NCBI RefSeq assembly: GCF_002005425.1
Contig: NZ_CP019704.1
Coordinates: 2,810,001-2,874,000, forward strand
Reading direction: 5' to 3'
Source of the DNA: Polaribacter sp. BM10
Lineage (GTDB): Bacteria; Bacteroidota; Bacteroidia; Flavobacteriales; Flavobacteriaceae
Length of the DNA: 64,000 nt
This document shows, one piece after another, positions 27,456 through 36,428 of this stretch. A program made the translations under genes and the position numbers. The notes below the pieces were generated by a model. That model ran no database searches, was not told the DNA's origin, and was given only the letters and a program-made list of their open reading frames with translations. Numbering within the stretch: position 1 is the first letter of the stretch; each line of letters opens with the position of its first letter.

Positions 27456-28817
27456 TTAATCTGAATCTTTTAGCATCGACTTTAAATCGCTAGCAAAAGA
27501 AGGATATGTGAAAATAAGCTTTTTAAATTCTTTAGTCGTCATTTTTTGATGAATTGCCATCGAAAAAATATTAATGCATTCATTTGCCTCTGCGGATAAT
27601 AAATGAGCACCAACAATAACTTTTGTTTTATCATTTACAATTATTTTATAAGCATATAAATCTGCATTTTCTTTTTTTGCATTGTAAAAGTGAGATGCAT
27701 CACCTTTAAAAACTTTGATAGCACTAAATTGCTCTTTAGCTTTTTCTTCTGTTAAGCCAACTGTAGCCAAATTAGGATTTGTGAATACGACAGAAGGCAC
27801 CAGCGGATTGCTAAATTTTTTCGAATTATTTTTTAAAATATTGTTACCAACAATATAGCCTTGTAAACCAGAAAGCGGTGTTAATGGCAAAGATTTGCTA
27901 GAAACATCTCCACAAGCATACACATTTTTATTGCTATTACTTTTAAGGTAATTATTTACTAAAACACCAGTATTGTCGTTTTTAATATCTGCGTTTTCTA
28001 AATCTAATAAATTTGTTGCTGGCACACGACCAGATGTATTAAATACTACAGTAGATTTAATTGATTTTATCTTGTCTTTTTGTTTAAAATGAACTCTATA
28101 GTTTTTTCTAAGTTTTTCCACGGAATCAATTTCTGCTTCAAACACAAAATTTACGCCACTCTTTTGCATTTTATCTACAAGTTTTTTTACTAAAAAAGGT
28201 TCGAATTGAGACAACGCCATTTCACCTCTATCTATAATTGTAACTTTGCAACCAAGTGTAGCCAAAAGATAAGAAAACTCCATACTAACATAACCAGCTC
28301 CTATAAAAATAGCCGATTTTGGTAGTTTTTTTAGATTGAAAAAGTCACTAGAAGTTTTTAGTAAATTAGCACCTTCGAAGTTTAGTTTTCTTGGCGTTAA
28401 ACCAGTTGAGATAACAAACTTATCTGCGGAAATTAATTTTCCTTCAACCAAAATTTCATTTTTACTTTTAAATTTTGGAGTTTGATGGTATAAATCGACA
28501 CCTAATTCCGTTAAATTTTCTTCGGTTTCTTTAGGTACTTTTTTTACAAAAGAATCTTTAAATTTTAAGATGTCTTTCCAACTAATCTCTGGAACTTTTT
28601 TAATACCTAAACCTTTTAAATCTGCTGTTTTTTTTAAAACATCAGCAAACTGAAGCATTACCTTTTTAGGATCGCAACCTCTAATAGCGCAAGTGCCGCC
28701 AAAGGCTTGTTTGTCTGCAATAGCAACTTTTAGTCCGTTTTTGGCACAAATTTTTGCAGCTGTTTGTCCTGCAATTCCGCTTCCTATTACAAAAACGTCG
28801 TAATGTTTAGATTCCAT
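27456..28817 (-). CDS. FAD-dependent pyridine nucleotide-disulfide oxidoreductase
   Basis: A 453-residue flavoprotein of the glutathione reductase/mercuric reductase group. The FAD Rossmann motif is VFVIGSGIAGQTAA; the redox disulfide is in GGTCAIRGCDPKK (Cys43 and Cys48, CxxxxC as in the family). The second nucleotide-binding motif is AIFIGAGYVSMEFSYLLA, followed by VYACGDVS for FAD. The C-terminal dimerisation domain is present, but the HPTxSE active-site segment of glutathione reductases is not seen (YPSFASDLKSML instead), so it is not a classical glutathione or lipoamide reductase. Substrate is unknown. Confidence 0.85.
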   Translation of the reverse strand: MESKHYDVFVIGSGIAGQTAAKICAKNGLKVAIADKQAFGGTCAIRGCDPKKVMLQFADVLKKTADLKGLGIKKVPEISWKDILKFKDSFVKKVPKETEENLTELGVDLYHQTPKFKSKNEILVEGKLISADKFVISTGLTPRKLNFEGANLLKTSSDFFNLKKLPKSAIFIGAGYVSMEFSYLLATLGCKVTIIDRGEMALSQFEPFLVKKLVDKMQKSGVNFVFEAEIDSVEKLRKNYRVHFKQKDKIKSIKSTVVFNTSGRVPATNLLDLENADIKNDNTGVLVNNYLKSNSNKNVYACGDVSSKSLPLTPLSGLQGYIVGNNILKNNSKKFSNPLVPSVVFTNPNLATVGLTEEKAKEQFSAIKVFKGDASHFYNAKKENADLYAYKIIVNDKTKVIVGAHLLSAEANECINIFSMAIHQKMTTKEFKKLIFTYPSFASDLKSMLKDSD

Positions 28818-28891
28818 AAAATTAGATTTTCATCAAAAATAGAACAGAATAAAACCTAAGTTTAATGCAATTACTAATTTTATGAACTTAT

Positions 28892-29233
28892 TTACTTTAA
28901 AGTTAATGCCTCACTTTCGAAAGTTAAACCATCAAAACCTGTGTTCATAAAGTTTCTAATGTTTTGGTGAGAAGTACCGTTTGCATCCTCTAAAACATTT
29001 TTATAATGTTCACCAAAACAAAATAAAGTTTCTTCTTTGGTTAATTTTTGAAGTTTTGCAAAAGCAAATAATTTACAAGAACCAGCATTTTCACCTGCTT
29101 TATTTTCGATAGTTCCGTTTTTAAAAGCAGTTGGTGTAAAATTATAGTTGTCTTCTATTACTTGCATTGTGTCAGCAAATAATATAGCGCTAGGATTCAA
29201 TTTTAACTTTGTCTTAAATTCTTGAATGATCAT
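28892..29233 (-). CDS. HopJ-type protein
   Basis: A 113-residue protein of the HopJ family. Conserved segments: FADTMQVIEDNYNFTPTAFKNG, the glycine-rich NKAGENAGSCKLFAFA, and ETLFCFGEHYKNVL. The family was named for a Pseudomonas type III effector, but it is widespread in bacteria with no type III secretion system, including this type of organism, so the effector label should not be taken literally. It stands alone, divergent from the sigma-factor operon. Confidence 0.85.
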   Translation of the reverse strand: MIIQEFKTKLKLNPSAILFADTMQVIEDNYNFTPTAFKNGTIENKAGENAGSCKLFAFAKLQKLTKEETLFCFGEHYKNVLEDANGTSHQNIRNFMNTGFDGLTFESEALTLK

Positions 29234-29363
29234 TTTTTTGTTTTTGAATGAGATAAGATTATCAAGTCAAAAATACTACAAGTAAAATCAAATTTTTAAG
29301 AATTTTCAAATAAAAACCAAATCGCTGTTATAAATATATCTACTTTAACGTTATATATATAGA

Positions 29364-29879
29364 ATGACCAAACAAGACTTTAAACATAGCGTTTTTTCAT
29401 TATCAGAATTGCTATTTCCTATGGTAAGTAGAATGTTGGGCTGTACTTCTAAAGCAGAAGATGCAATACAAGAAATAATGATAAAATTATGGCACAAGCG
29501 CAAACAGTTAAGTAAACATCCTAATATTAAGGGTTTTGTAGTCTTAACTGCTCGTAATTATTGTTTAGATTTATTAAGAAAAAAGAAAGTTGTATTAGAA
29601 GATTCTTCGGATGTTTTAAAATTAGTAAAATCTACAAATGAGCATCTAAATTTAGAGTGGGAAGAGTTGAATAGCCACATAACCACAATTTTAAAAACGA
29701 TACCAGAGCAACAGAAAGAAGTATTTATAATGAGAGATTTAGATGGTTTCGATTTTGAAGAAATAGCTGCCGCATTACAAATTAAAACCTCGCATGTAAG
29801 AGTTTTACTCTCTAGAGCCAGAAAACAAATTAGTACAACCTTAGAAAAAACATACAGTTATGAAAGAGGAAAATATTAA
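29364..29879 (+). CDS. ECF-type RNA polymerase sigma factor
   Basis: A 171-residue sigma-70 family factor with only regions 2 and 4. Region 2 is SKAEDAIQEIMIKLWHKR and NIKGFVVLTARNYCLDLLRK; region 4 is IPEQQKEVFIMRDLDGFDFEEI and a helix-turn-helix ALQIKTSHVRVLLSRAR. It directs polymerase to an unknown regulon. Its stop overlaps the start of the next gene by 20 bases, which indicates translational coupling with the small membrane protein expected to be its anti-sigma factor. Confidence 0.92.
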   Translation: MTKQDFKHSVFSLSELLFPMVSRMLGCTSKAEDAIQEIMIKLWHKRKQLSKHPNIKGFVVLTARNYCLDLLRKKKVVLEDSSDVLKLVKSTNEHLNLEWEELNSHITTILKTIPEQQKEVFIMRDLDGFDFEEIAAALQIKTSHVRVLLSRARKQISTTLEKTYSYERGKY

Positions 29880-30270
29880 AAACTTAGTAGAAAAATATAA
29901 GTTAGGTAATACTACTTTAAAAGAAGAAGCTTATTTGTTTGATAGTGTAAAGAATACCGAAGAAGGATTAGGGAATTGGGCAAATTTTGTGAAAATTAAC
30001 AAAAAAGTTGCTCCAAATAATTTTAATGATAAACTATGGAATTCTTTTGAACCTAAAATAGCAAACAAATACAGTTTTAGATATAAATTTTTTGGAGCTG
30101 TAGCTTCTGTAGCGGTTTTAATTATGTTAGGTTTTTATAGTTTTTCTAATAATGAGCAGAGCATTGAAGAAAAAGAACTTTTACTTAATGAAGCAAGAAG
30201 TATGTTTACTGATAATGAAACCATCATTTTTGAAGACGAATTGATAATTGTGTATACTAAACAAGAATAA
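29860..30270 (+). CDS. probable anti-sigma factor, single-pass membrane protein
   Basis: A 136-residue protein with a cytosolic-looking N-terminal half (NLVEKYKLGNTTLKEEAYLF is typical of Bacteroidota anti-sigma starts), one transmembrane segment at about residues 70-88 (GAVASVAVLIMLGFYSF) and a short periplasmic tail (SMFTDNETIIFEDELIIVY). It overlaps the ECF sigma gene by 20 bases. The position and topology support an anti-sigma role, but there is no zinc-binding HxxxCxxC motif. Confidence 0.7.
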   Translation: MKEENIKNLVEKYKLGNTTLKEEAYLFDSVKNTEEGLGNWANFVKINKKVAPNNFNDKLWNSFEPKIANKYSFRYKFFGAVASVAVLIMLGFYSFSNNEQSIEEKELLLNEARSMFTDNETIIFEDELIIVYTKQE

Positions 30271-30295
30271 AAACTAAATTAAAATAATAAATATC

Positions 30296-30781
30296 ATGAA
30301 AAAAATAACCATCTTATTAGTGCTATTAATGGCGTGTAATTTTACTGTTTTAGCTCAAAATACAAATAAGAAAAACCTATATTTAAAAGTAAAAGATGAT
30401 AAAAAGCCACTAATTATAGTAGACGGAAAAAAGTTTGAGTTTCCTGTTGAGTTAATAGATCAATCTCAAATAGAATCGATGCATATTTTAAAAGGAGATC
30501 AAGCTAAATCTGCTTATAATGCCCCAAATGGAGTCATTATAATTAATACAAAGCAGTATAAATCTATAGATTGGTCTGATAAAGAAAAAAAAGAGAAATT
30601 ATTAACCAAAGACTCTAAAAATGAGCCGCTAGTTATTATAGATGGTGTGGTTTCAAGTAGAAAAGTTTTAGACTCTTTAGCGCCAAGATATATTGAAAAA
30701 ATGGAGGTTTTAAAAGGTGAAAAAGCTTTAAAAAAATATAATGCACCAAATGGTGTTATATTAATTACAACGAAGAATTAA
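30296..30781 (+). CDS. secreted protein with two TonB-plug-like repeats
   Basis: A 161-residue secreted protein (signal peptide MKKITILLVLLMACNFTVLA-Q). It consists of two copies of a unit of about 60 residues: PLIIVDGKKF ... IESMHILKGDQA ... YNAPNGVIIINTK and PLVIIDGVVSS ... IEKMEVLKGEKA ... YNAPNGVILITTK. This pattern resembles the short plug segment of SusC-type receptors (xxDG, IExIEVLKG, GVIxITTK) without any barrel. It is the third gene of the sigma/anti-sigma operon, 25 bases after the anti-sigma stop. It might be a signalling partner of the anti-sigma factor; this is inference. Confidence 0.72.
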   Translation: MKKITILLVLLMACNFTVLAQNTNKKNLYLKVKDDKKPLIIVDGKKFEFPVELIDQSQIESMHILKGDQAKSAYNAPNGVIIINTKQYKSIDWSDKEKKEKLLTKDSKNEPLVIIDGVVSSRKVLDSLAPRYIEKMEVLKGEKALKKYNAPNGVILITTKN

Positions 30782-30802
30782 GAATTTTATTAAGCGATAA
30801 TT

Positions 30803-30844
30803 AAAAACCTCAATAAATAATTTTTCTATTTATTGAGGTTTTTA
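30803..30844. terminator. bidirectional terminator, sigma operon / rsmI
   Basis: A perfect 17-bp inverted repeat (30803-30819 with 30827-30843) lies between the convergent plug-like gene and rsmI, with T runs on both strands. Confidence 0.88.
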
Positions 30845-30847
30845 GTT

Positions 30848-31525
30848 TTATTTAGATGATTTTCCTTCAACAATTACTACAATTTCTCCTTTTGGAGGTT
30901 TTTTGGTAAAATGTGCTAAAACTTCAGTTGCGGTTCCTCTTACAGTTTCTTCAAACATTTTTGTGAGTTCTCTTGAAACAGAAACTTGTCTTTCTGCGCC
31001 AAAATATTCTATAAAATGGCCTAAAGTTTTTACGAGTTTGTGTGGCGATTCGTAAAAAATCATGGTTCTTTTTTCTTCGGCTAAAAAAAGAAAACGAGTT
31101 TGTCTTCCCTTTTTTACGGGTAAAAATCCTTCGAAAACAAATTTGTCATTTGGCAATCCAGAGTTTACTAATGCTGGTACAAAAGCTGTTGCGCCAGGTA
31201 AACACTCAACATCAATATTATTTTCTACACAAGCTCTTGTTAGTAAAAAACCAGGATCTGAAATTGCAGGCGTTCCGGCATCAGAAATTAAAGCACACGT
31301 TTCTCCGTTTTGAATTCTTTGTACAATTCCTTTTACAGATTTGTGTTCGTTGTGCATATGATGACTGTGCATTTGCGTAGCAATTTCAAAATGTTTTAAT
31401 AATTTACCACTTGTACGTGTATCTTCTGCTAAAATAAAATCTACTTCTTTTAAAACTTTTATAGCTCTAAAAGTCATGTCTTCTAAATTACCAATTGGTG
31501 TTGGTACTAAATATAATTTACTCAT
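30848..31525 (-). CDS. rsmI: 16S rRNA (cytidine-1402-2'-O)-methyltransferase
   Basis: A 225-residue SAM-dependent methyltransferase of the tetrapyrrole-methylase fold that modifies C1402 of 16S rRNA. Motifs: LYLVPTPIGNLEDMTFRAI at the start, LAEDTRTSGKLL, LISDAGTPAISDPG, FLPVKKGRQTR, and the C-terminal KKPPKGEIVVIVEG. It is shorter than the E. coli protein (about 286 residues), as I expect for Bacteroidota versions. The cupin gene ends 60 bases upstream. Confidence 0.94.
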   Translation of the reverse strand: MSKLYLVPTPIGNLEDMTFRAIKVLKEVDFILAEDTRTSGKLLKHFEIATQMHSHHMHNEHKSVKGIVQRIQNGETCALISDAGTPAISDPGFLLTRACVENNIDVECLPGATAFVPALVNSGLPNDKFVFEGFLPVKKGRQTRFLFLAEEKRTMIFYESPHKLVKTLGHFIEYFGAERQVSVSRELTKMFEETVRGTATEVLAHFTKKPPKGEIVVIVEGKSSK

Positions 31526-31585
31526 TGTTTTTAATCGGTTCTTAATTATCAGTAATCAAAAAGAAAAACTAATAAAAGTTTATTG

Positions 31586-31945
31586 TTAAATAGACTCATA
31601 CGTTTCTACAGTAATATCTGCAATAACATCTCCGGTGTGTTTTATGTTTAAAGGTTCAAATAAAACAATATGTACTTCTTCTTTTGCAATAGGTTTGTGT
31701 TCTACACCTTTGGGTACAATATAAAATTCTCCTTGGTTTAAAGTTACTGTTTTATCTCGTAATTCGATGTCTAGAGTTCCTTTTATAACTAGAAAAAGTT
31801 CGTCTTCATTGTCGTGTTTATGAAAAACAAATTCGCCTTTTAATTTTGCCAATAATACTTGTTGTCCGTTTAATTGCCCAACTTTTTTTGGAGACCATAA
31901 GTCTTGAAACAAGTTAAATTTTTCTTGAATATTTATTACGCTCAT
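31586..31945 (-). CDS. small cupin-domain protein
   Basis: A 119-residue single cupin. The cupin motif is FVFHKHDNEDELFLVIKG with GEFYIVPKGVEHKP, giving likely metal ligands His-His-Glu and a downstream His. A conserved Bacteroidota group with unknown substrate. A TAAATTTG box lies four bases before its ATG, which suggests a leaderless or near-leaderless transcript. Confidence 0.8.
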   Translation of the reverse strand: MSVINIQEKFNLFQDLWSPKKVGQLNGQQVLLAKLKGEFVFHKHDNEDELFLVIKGTLDIELRDKTVTLNQGEFYIVPKGVEHKPIAKEEVHIVLFEPLNIKHTGDVIADITVETYESI

Positions 31946-31949
31946 AAAG

Positions 31950-31957
31950 CAAATTTA
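31950..31957 (-). promoter_or_regulatory. candidate -7 box immediately before the cupin ATG
   Basis: Minus-strand TAAATTTG, with four bases between its G and the ATG at 31945. If used, transcription begins at or next to the start codon. Confidence 0.45.
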
Positions 31958-31981
31958 CAAAGAATAAGACGGATTCTGCGT

Positions 31982-32070
31982 TACCGATTGTAGCATTTGT
32001 TTGAGCTCTTTTGAGGTACGAAAAAAGCGAGTGCGAAAAGCGGGCCATTTCTGATAAGAAATGAACGCCC
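31982..32070 (-). repeat. intergenic hairpin repeat, copy 4
   Basis: Minus-orientation copy. Its reverse complement reads GGGCGTTCATTTC ... GCTTTTCGCACTCGCTTTTTT ... AAAAGAGCTCAAACAA ... GGTAAC, closely matching copy 2 in the middle and copy 1 at the GGGCGTT end. It lies between the divergent cupin and aspS genes. Confidence 0.65.
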
Positions 32071-32098
32071 AAAAAACTAATATTAATAGGAAATTGTT

Positions 32099-32106
32099 TA
32101 ATTTTG
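32099..32106 (+). promoter_or_regulatory. candidate -7 box of aspS
   Basis: TAATTTTG matches TAnnTTTG and lies 21 bases before the aspS ATG at 32128. No clear -33 element is visible. Confidence 0.5.
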
Positions 32107-32127
32107 CATCTTAAATTTTTAGAAATA

Positions 32128-33888
32128 ATGTATAGAAGTAATTCTTGTGGCGAGTTAAGAGCATCGCATATAAATACAGAGGTAACCTTAGCGGGTTGGG
32201 TACAAAAATCACGTGATAAAGGTTTTATGGTTTGGGTAGATTTACGTGATAGATACGGAATTACTCAGCTTATTTTTGATGAAGAGCGCACGCCAAAAGA
32301 AATGATGGATAAGGCAAAATCTTTAGGTAGAGAATTTGTAATACAAGTTACAGGAACGGTAATAGAACGTGAATCTAAAAATACAAACATACCAACTGGT
32401 GAGGTAGAAGTTTTAGTTTCTAAATTAGAAATTTTAAACGAAGCAAAATTACCACCATTTACAATTGAAGATAAAACGGATGGAGGAGAAGACATCCGAA
32501 TGAAATATAGATATTTAGATATTCGAAGAAACCCTGTTAAAGACAGTTTAATTTTTCGTCATAAAGTAGCAATGGAAGTTCGTAAATACTTGTCTGATCA
32601 AGAATTTATAGAAGTTGAAACGCCATATTTAATAAAGTCTACGCCAGAAGGCGCAAGAGATTTTGTTGTACCTTCTAGAATGAATGAAGGGCAATTTTAT
32701 GCATTACCACAATCGCCGCAGACATTTAAACAATTATTGATGGTTGGTGGAATGGATAAATATTTTCAGATTGTAAAATGTTTTAGAGACGAAGATTTAC
32801 GTGCAGACAGACAACCAGAGTTTACACAAATTGACTGTGAAATGGCGTTTGTAGAGCAAGAAGATATTTTAAATATTTTTGAAGGATTAACACGTCATTT
32901 ACTAAAAGAAGTAAATAATGTAGAGGTAGATAAATTTCCAAGAATGTTGTATGATGATGCAATGCGTTTGTATGGAAATGACAAACCAGATATTCGTTTT
33001 GGTATGGAGTTTGGCGAGTTAAATGCTGTTACACAACACAAAGATTTTGGTGTTTTTAATTCTGCAGAATTGGTAATTGGTATTGCAGTTCCTGGCGGAA
33101 ACGCATATACAAGAAAAGAAATAGACAATATTATAAAGTGGGTAAAGCGTCCGCAGGTTGGTGCTTTAGGGATGATTTATGCACGTGTAAACGAAGACGG
33201 AACGTTCAAATCTTCTGTAGATAAATTCTATGATCAAGAAGATTTAGCAAAATGGGCAGAAATTACAGGAGCAAAACCAGGTGATTTAGTTTGTGTTTTA
33301 TCTGGTGATACTAATAAAGTAAGAGCTCAAATGTCTGCTTTACGTATGGAATTAGCAGAGCGTTTAGGATTAAGAGATCCTAAAGTATTTGCGCCACTTT
33401 GGGTAATCGACTTTCCGTTATTAGAATTAGATGAAGAAACGGGTCATTACCACGCAATGCACCATCCATTTACATCGCCAAAACCAGGGCAATTAGAGTT
33501 GTTAGATTCTAAACCAGGAGAAGTAAAAGCAAATGCGTATGATTTAGTTTTAAACGGAAACGAAATTGGCGGAGGTTCTATTAGAATTCACGACAAGCAA
33601 ATTCAAGCAACAATGTTAAAGCATTTAGGTTTTTCTGAGGAAGAAGCGAAAGCACAGTTTGGTTTCTTAATGGATGCTTTTGAATACGGAGCGCCACCTC
33701 ACGGAGGTTTGGCTTTTGGTTTGGATAGATTGGTTGCTATTTTAGGCGGACAAGAAACAATTAGAGATTTTATTGCGTTTCCAAAAAATAATTCTGGTCG
33801 AGATGTAATGATAGATGCACCGGCTTTTATAGACGATGAGCAACTAACAGAATTAAGTTTGAAATTAAATATTCAAGATAAAGAATAG
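32128..33888 (+). CDS. aspS: aspartate--tRNA ligase
   Basis: Class II aminoacyl-tRNA synthetase charging tRNA-Asp, 586 residues, bacterial type. The frame opens at a TTG (32104), but the ATG at 32128 begins the conserved [15 protein letters not shown] and is chosen. An N-terminal OB anticodon-binding domain ([23 protein letters not shown]) is followed by the catalytic core: [20 protein letters not shown] (motif 2 region with [14 protein letters not shown]), a GAD insertion and motif 3 [14 protein letters not shown]. The two small genes downstream are separated by a terminator at 33895. Confidence 0.97.
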   Translation: MYRSNSCGELRASHINTEVTLAGWVQKSRDKGFMVWVDLRDRYGITQLIFDEERTPKEMMDKAKSLGREFVIQVTGTVIERESKNTNIPTGEVEVLVSKLEILNEAKLPPFTIEDKTDGGEDIRMKYRYLDIRRNPVKDSLIFRHKVAMEVRKYLSDQEFIEVETPYLIKSTPEGARDFVVPSRMNEGQFYALPQSPQTFKQLLMVGGMDKYFQIVKCFRDEDLRADRQPEFTQIDCEMAFVEQEDILNIFEGLTRHLLKEVNNVEVDKFPRMLYDDAMRLYGNDKPDIRFGMEFGELNAVTQHKDFGVFNSAELVIGIAVPGGNAYTRKEIDNIIKWVKRPQVGALGMIYARVNEDGTFKSSVDKFYDQEDLAKWAEITGAKPGDLVCVLSGDTNKVRAQMSALRMELAERLGLRDPKVFAPLWVIDFPLLELDEETGHYHAMHHPFTSPKPGQLELLDSKPGEVKANAYDLVLNGNEIGGGSIRIHDKQIQATMLKHLGFSEEEAKAQFGFLMDAFEYGAPPHGGLAFGLDRLVAILGGQETIRDFIAFPKNNSGRDVMIDAPAFIDDEQLTELSLKLNIQDKE

Positions 33889-33894
33889 AATTAG

Positions 33895-33920
33895 AAATCC
33901 CGCTTTTGCGGGATTTTTTA
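33895..33920 (+). terminator. terminator after aspS
   Basis: A 9-bp stem AAATCCCGC/GCGGGATTT with a TTTT loop and a T run, seven bases after the aspS stop. Confidence 0.9.
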
Positions 33921-33933
33921 TTACTTTTAAGTT

Positions 33934-34644
33934 ATGAAAAACTTAGCTACATTTTTTTTACTTTTAGTATCGATAACACTATTTTCACAAGAAATTACTG
34001 GGGATGAACTTTTAGAGAAAGCAATTAATTTTCACGATCCAAATGGTAATTGGTCTACTTTCTCTGGAGAATTTTTTGTAACGATGGAAACCCCGAAACG
34101 AAGTCCTAGAAAAAGTAGAATCAGAATTAATTTGCCAGAACAATACTTTTTTTTAAAAGCAGTAAGAGATACAATTGTTACAGAATATGCAGTGCATAAA
34201 ACAGATTGCAGTTTTGCTATTAATGGTAACACAAATCCATCCGAAGCACAAAAAAAGAAATACAGTTTAAATTGCGAACGTGCAAAATTCATGAAAAACT
34301 ATTACACTTATTTGTACGGTTTGCCAATGAAGTTAAAAGATAATGGTACAATTATCGATCAAAAAGTAGTAAAGAAAACTTTTAAAGGAAAAGACTATTT
34401 GGTTTTAAAAGCAACTTACAGTAAAGAAGTAGGTAAAGATACTTGGTACTTTTATTTTGATCCTGAAACGTATGCAATGCAAGTGTATCAATTTTTTAAA
34501 GATGAGACCAAAAATGATGGTGAATACATTCTACTTTCTAATTTAGAAACCGTAAATAATATTAAAATGCCAAAAGCAAGAGCTTGGTATTTTAATAAAG
34601 ACAATACTTATTTAGGTACAGATTTTCTATCTATTAAAAACTAA
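33934..34644 (+). CDS. secreted DUF6503-like protein
   Basis: A 236-residue exported protein with signal peptide (MKNLATFFLLLVSITLFS-Q). The segment LLEKAINFHDPNGNWSTFSGEF is characteristic of the DUF6503 / LolA-like group of Bacteroidota, which I recognise by pattern only. The rest is a beta-rich half-barrel-like sequence (YLVLKATYSKE, DTWYFYFDPETYAMQVYQF). It may bind lipid-like ligands as LolA does; this is inference. Its stop is directly followed by the ATG of the ClC gene with no gap, so the two are translationally linked. Confidence 0.7.
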   Translation: MKNLATFFLLLVSITLFSQEITGDELLEKAINFHDPNGNWSTFSGEFFVTMETPKRSPRKSRIRINLPEQYFFLKAVRDTIVTEYAVHKTDCSFAINGNTNPSEAQKKKYSLNCERAKFMKNYYTYLYGLPMKLKDNGTIIDQKVVKKTFKGKDYLVLKATYSKEVGKDTWYFYFDPETYAMQVYQFFKDETKNDGEYILLSNLETVNNIKMPKARAWYFNKDNTYLGTDFLSIKN

Positions 34645-36420
34645 ATGCCGAACAAATATAAAATACTTAAAAAGGTTTTAATTTGGAGATATAAATATAT
34701 TTCTGAAAGACAATTTATTTATGTTTTAAGTGTTTTTGTGGGTTTTTTAGCAGGTATTGGAACCTTCATATTAAAGTATTTAACTTTTGTTATAGAAGAT
34801 TTATTAGAAGGAAATTTAATAAAAGACTACCATTATTCGTTGTACTTTATCTTTCCTATAATTGGTTTGTTTTTAGTGTACTCTATTAAAAAGTTTATTA
34901 TTAAAAAAGAAATTGGGCACGGTATATCTACAACATTGCATTCTATTTCTAAAAAAAATGGAATTATAGAACGTTACAAAATGTTTGCTTCTTTAATAAC
35001 AGCACCGTTAACAGTTGGTTTTGGTGGTTCTGCAGGTTTACAAGGGCCTGCGGTAAGTACTGGTGCGGCTTTGGGGTCTAATGTTGCTAGATTGTTTCAT
35101 ATGAATGCAAAAACCAGATTGTTGTTAATTGGTTGTGCAACTGCTGGTGCAATGTCTTCTATGTTTAAGGCGCCTGTAGCTGCTATTATTTTTGCTGTCG
35201 AAATTTTTAGTTTAGATTTAGCATTTGCATCTTTGGTTCCGTTATTGTTAGCATCGGTTTCGGCAATAATTACCTCTTATTTTTTTGCAGGAACAGATGT
35301 TTTGTTTGGGTTTAAGTTGGTAGATGTCTTTCAAGTAAAAGATATTCCTTTTTATATTGTTTTGGCTTTCTTTACAGGAATAGCATCCGTATATTTTTCT
35401 AAAATGTATTTTGCAATAACACGTTTTTTTGAGCGATTTTCGAGTCCGTTTAAAAAATTGATTATTGGCGGTATTGCTATCGGAATTATGTTGTATTTAA
35501 TTCCGCCTTTATATGGTGAAGGTTACGGTTTAATAAATAGTTTGTTAAATGGCAATACAGCAAATGCTTTAAAAGATATACCTTATAATGTAGATTTAAA
35601 TAACGCGTATATGGTAGGTTTTATGTTGTTAATAATTGCAGTGTTTAAAGCAATTGCAATGACAACCACATTTGCTGCTGGCGGAGTTGGAGGCATCTTT
35701 ATACCAACAATATTTATGGGTTCTGTGTTGGGTAATGCAATAGCTAAAATTATCAATCAATTAGGTTTTTCTGTATCAGAATCTAATTTTACATTAATTG
35801 GTATTACAGGTTTAATGGCCGGAGTTTTACACGCTCCTTTAACCGCAATTTTCTTAATTGCAGAAATTACCGGTGGTTACGATTTATTTGTACCATTAAT
35901 GTTGGTTGCTGCTATAAGTTTTGCTTTTACAAAATACTTTATTTCTAACTCTATTTACACGGTAGAGTTGGCAAAACGAGGGGAATTAATTACGCACAAC
36001 AAAGACAAAAATGTTTTAATGATGATGCGAATAGATACATTAATAGAAAAAAACTTTATACCAATTACACCAGAAACTACATTTGGCGCAATGCTAAAAA
36101 ATGCAGTAGCAAAATCGAAACGTAATATTTTTCCGGTTTTAGACAACGAAAAACGCTTTTTAGGAATTGTATTACTTGATGATGTTAGACCAATGATGTT
36201 CGATCAATCACAATACGAAACAACTTTTGTTTCAGATTTTATGAAATCTGCGCCAGCAATAATTTTTCATAATGACTCGGTAGAAAAAGTGATGCAAAAA
36301 TTTAAAGATAGCAATGCATGGAACTTACCTGTTGTAAAAAATGAAAAATATGTTGGTTTTATCTCGAAATCGAAATTATTAACCGCGTATAGAAATAAAT
36401 TAATAGAAGTTACTAATTAA
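34645..36420 (+). CDS. ClC-family chloride channel with CBS domains, gating Glu replaced
   Basis: A 591-residue ClC protein: 10-12 membrane helices (residues about 20-430) and a C-terminal CBS pair (about 450-590, DTLIEKNFIPITPETTFG, VSDFMKSAPAIIF). The selectivity segments are present (GGSAGLQGPAVSTG, AAGGVGGIFIPTIFMG). The GxEGP motif, whose Glu (E148 in E. coli ClC-ec1) is the external gate needed for proton coupling, reads GLQGP with Gln at residue 133. The internal proton Glu (E203) is also not conserved (AVEIFSLDLA). So this is more likely an uncoupled channel than a Cl-/H+ antiporter. It starts right at the stop of the DUF6503-like gene. Confidence 0.9.
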   Translation: MPNKYKILKKVLIWRYKYISERQFIYVLSVFVGFLAGIGTFILKYLTFVIEDLLEGNLIKDYHYSLYFIFPIIGLFLVYSIKKFIIKKEIGHGISTTLHSISKKNGIIERYKMFASLITAPLTVGFGGSAGLQGPAVSTGAALGSNVARLFHMNAKTRLLLIGCATAGAMSSMFKAPVAAIIFAVEIFSLDLAFASLVPLLLASVSAIITSYFFAGTDVLFGFKLVDVFQVKDIPFYIVLAFFTGIASVYFSKMYFAITRFFERFSSPFKKLIIGGIAIGIMLYLIPPLYGEGYGLINSLLNGNTANALKDIPYNVDLNNAYMVGFMLLIIAVFKAIAMTTTFAAGGVGGIFIPTIFMGSVLGNAIAKIINQLGFSVSESNFTLIGITGLMAGVLHAPLTAIFLIAEITGGYDLFVPLMLVAAISFAFTKYFISNSIYTVELAKRGELITHNKDKNVLMMMRIDTLIEKNFIPITPETTFGAMLKNAVAKSKRNIFPVLDNEKRFLGIVLLDDVRPMMFDQSQYETTFVSDFMKSAPAIIFHNDSVEKVMQKFKDSNAWNLPVVKNEKYVGFISKSKLLTAYRNKLIEVTN

Positions 36421-36428
36421 TTTTTTTT

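Noticed and set aside
28892..29233. Type III secretion effector
   Set aside because: HopJ-like proteins are widespread outside type III systems, and no secretion genes are present.
32104..32127. TTG start of aspS eight codons upstream
   Set aside because: The TTG lies within the probable -7 box, and conserved AspRS sequence starts at the ATG at 32128.
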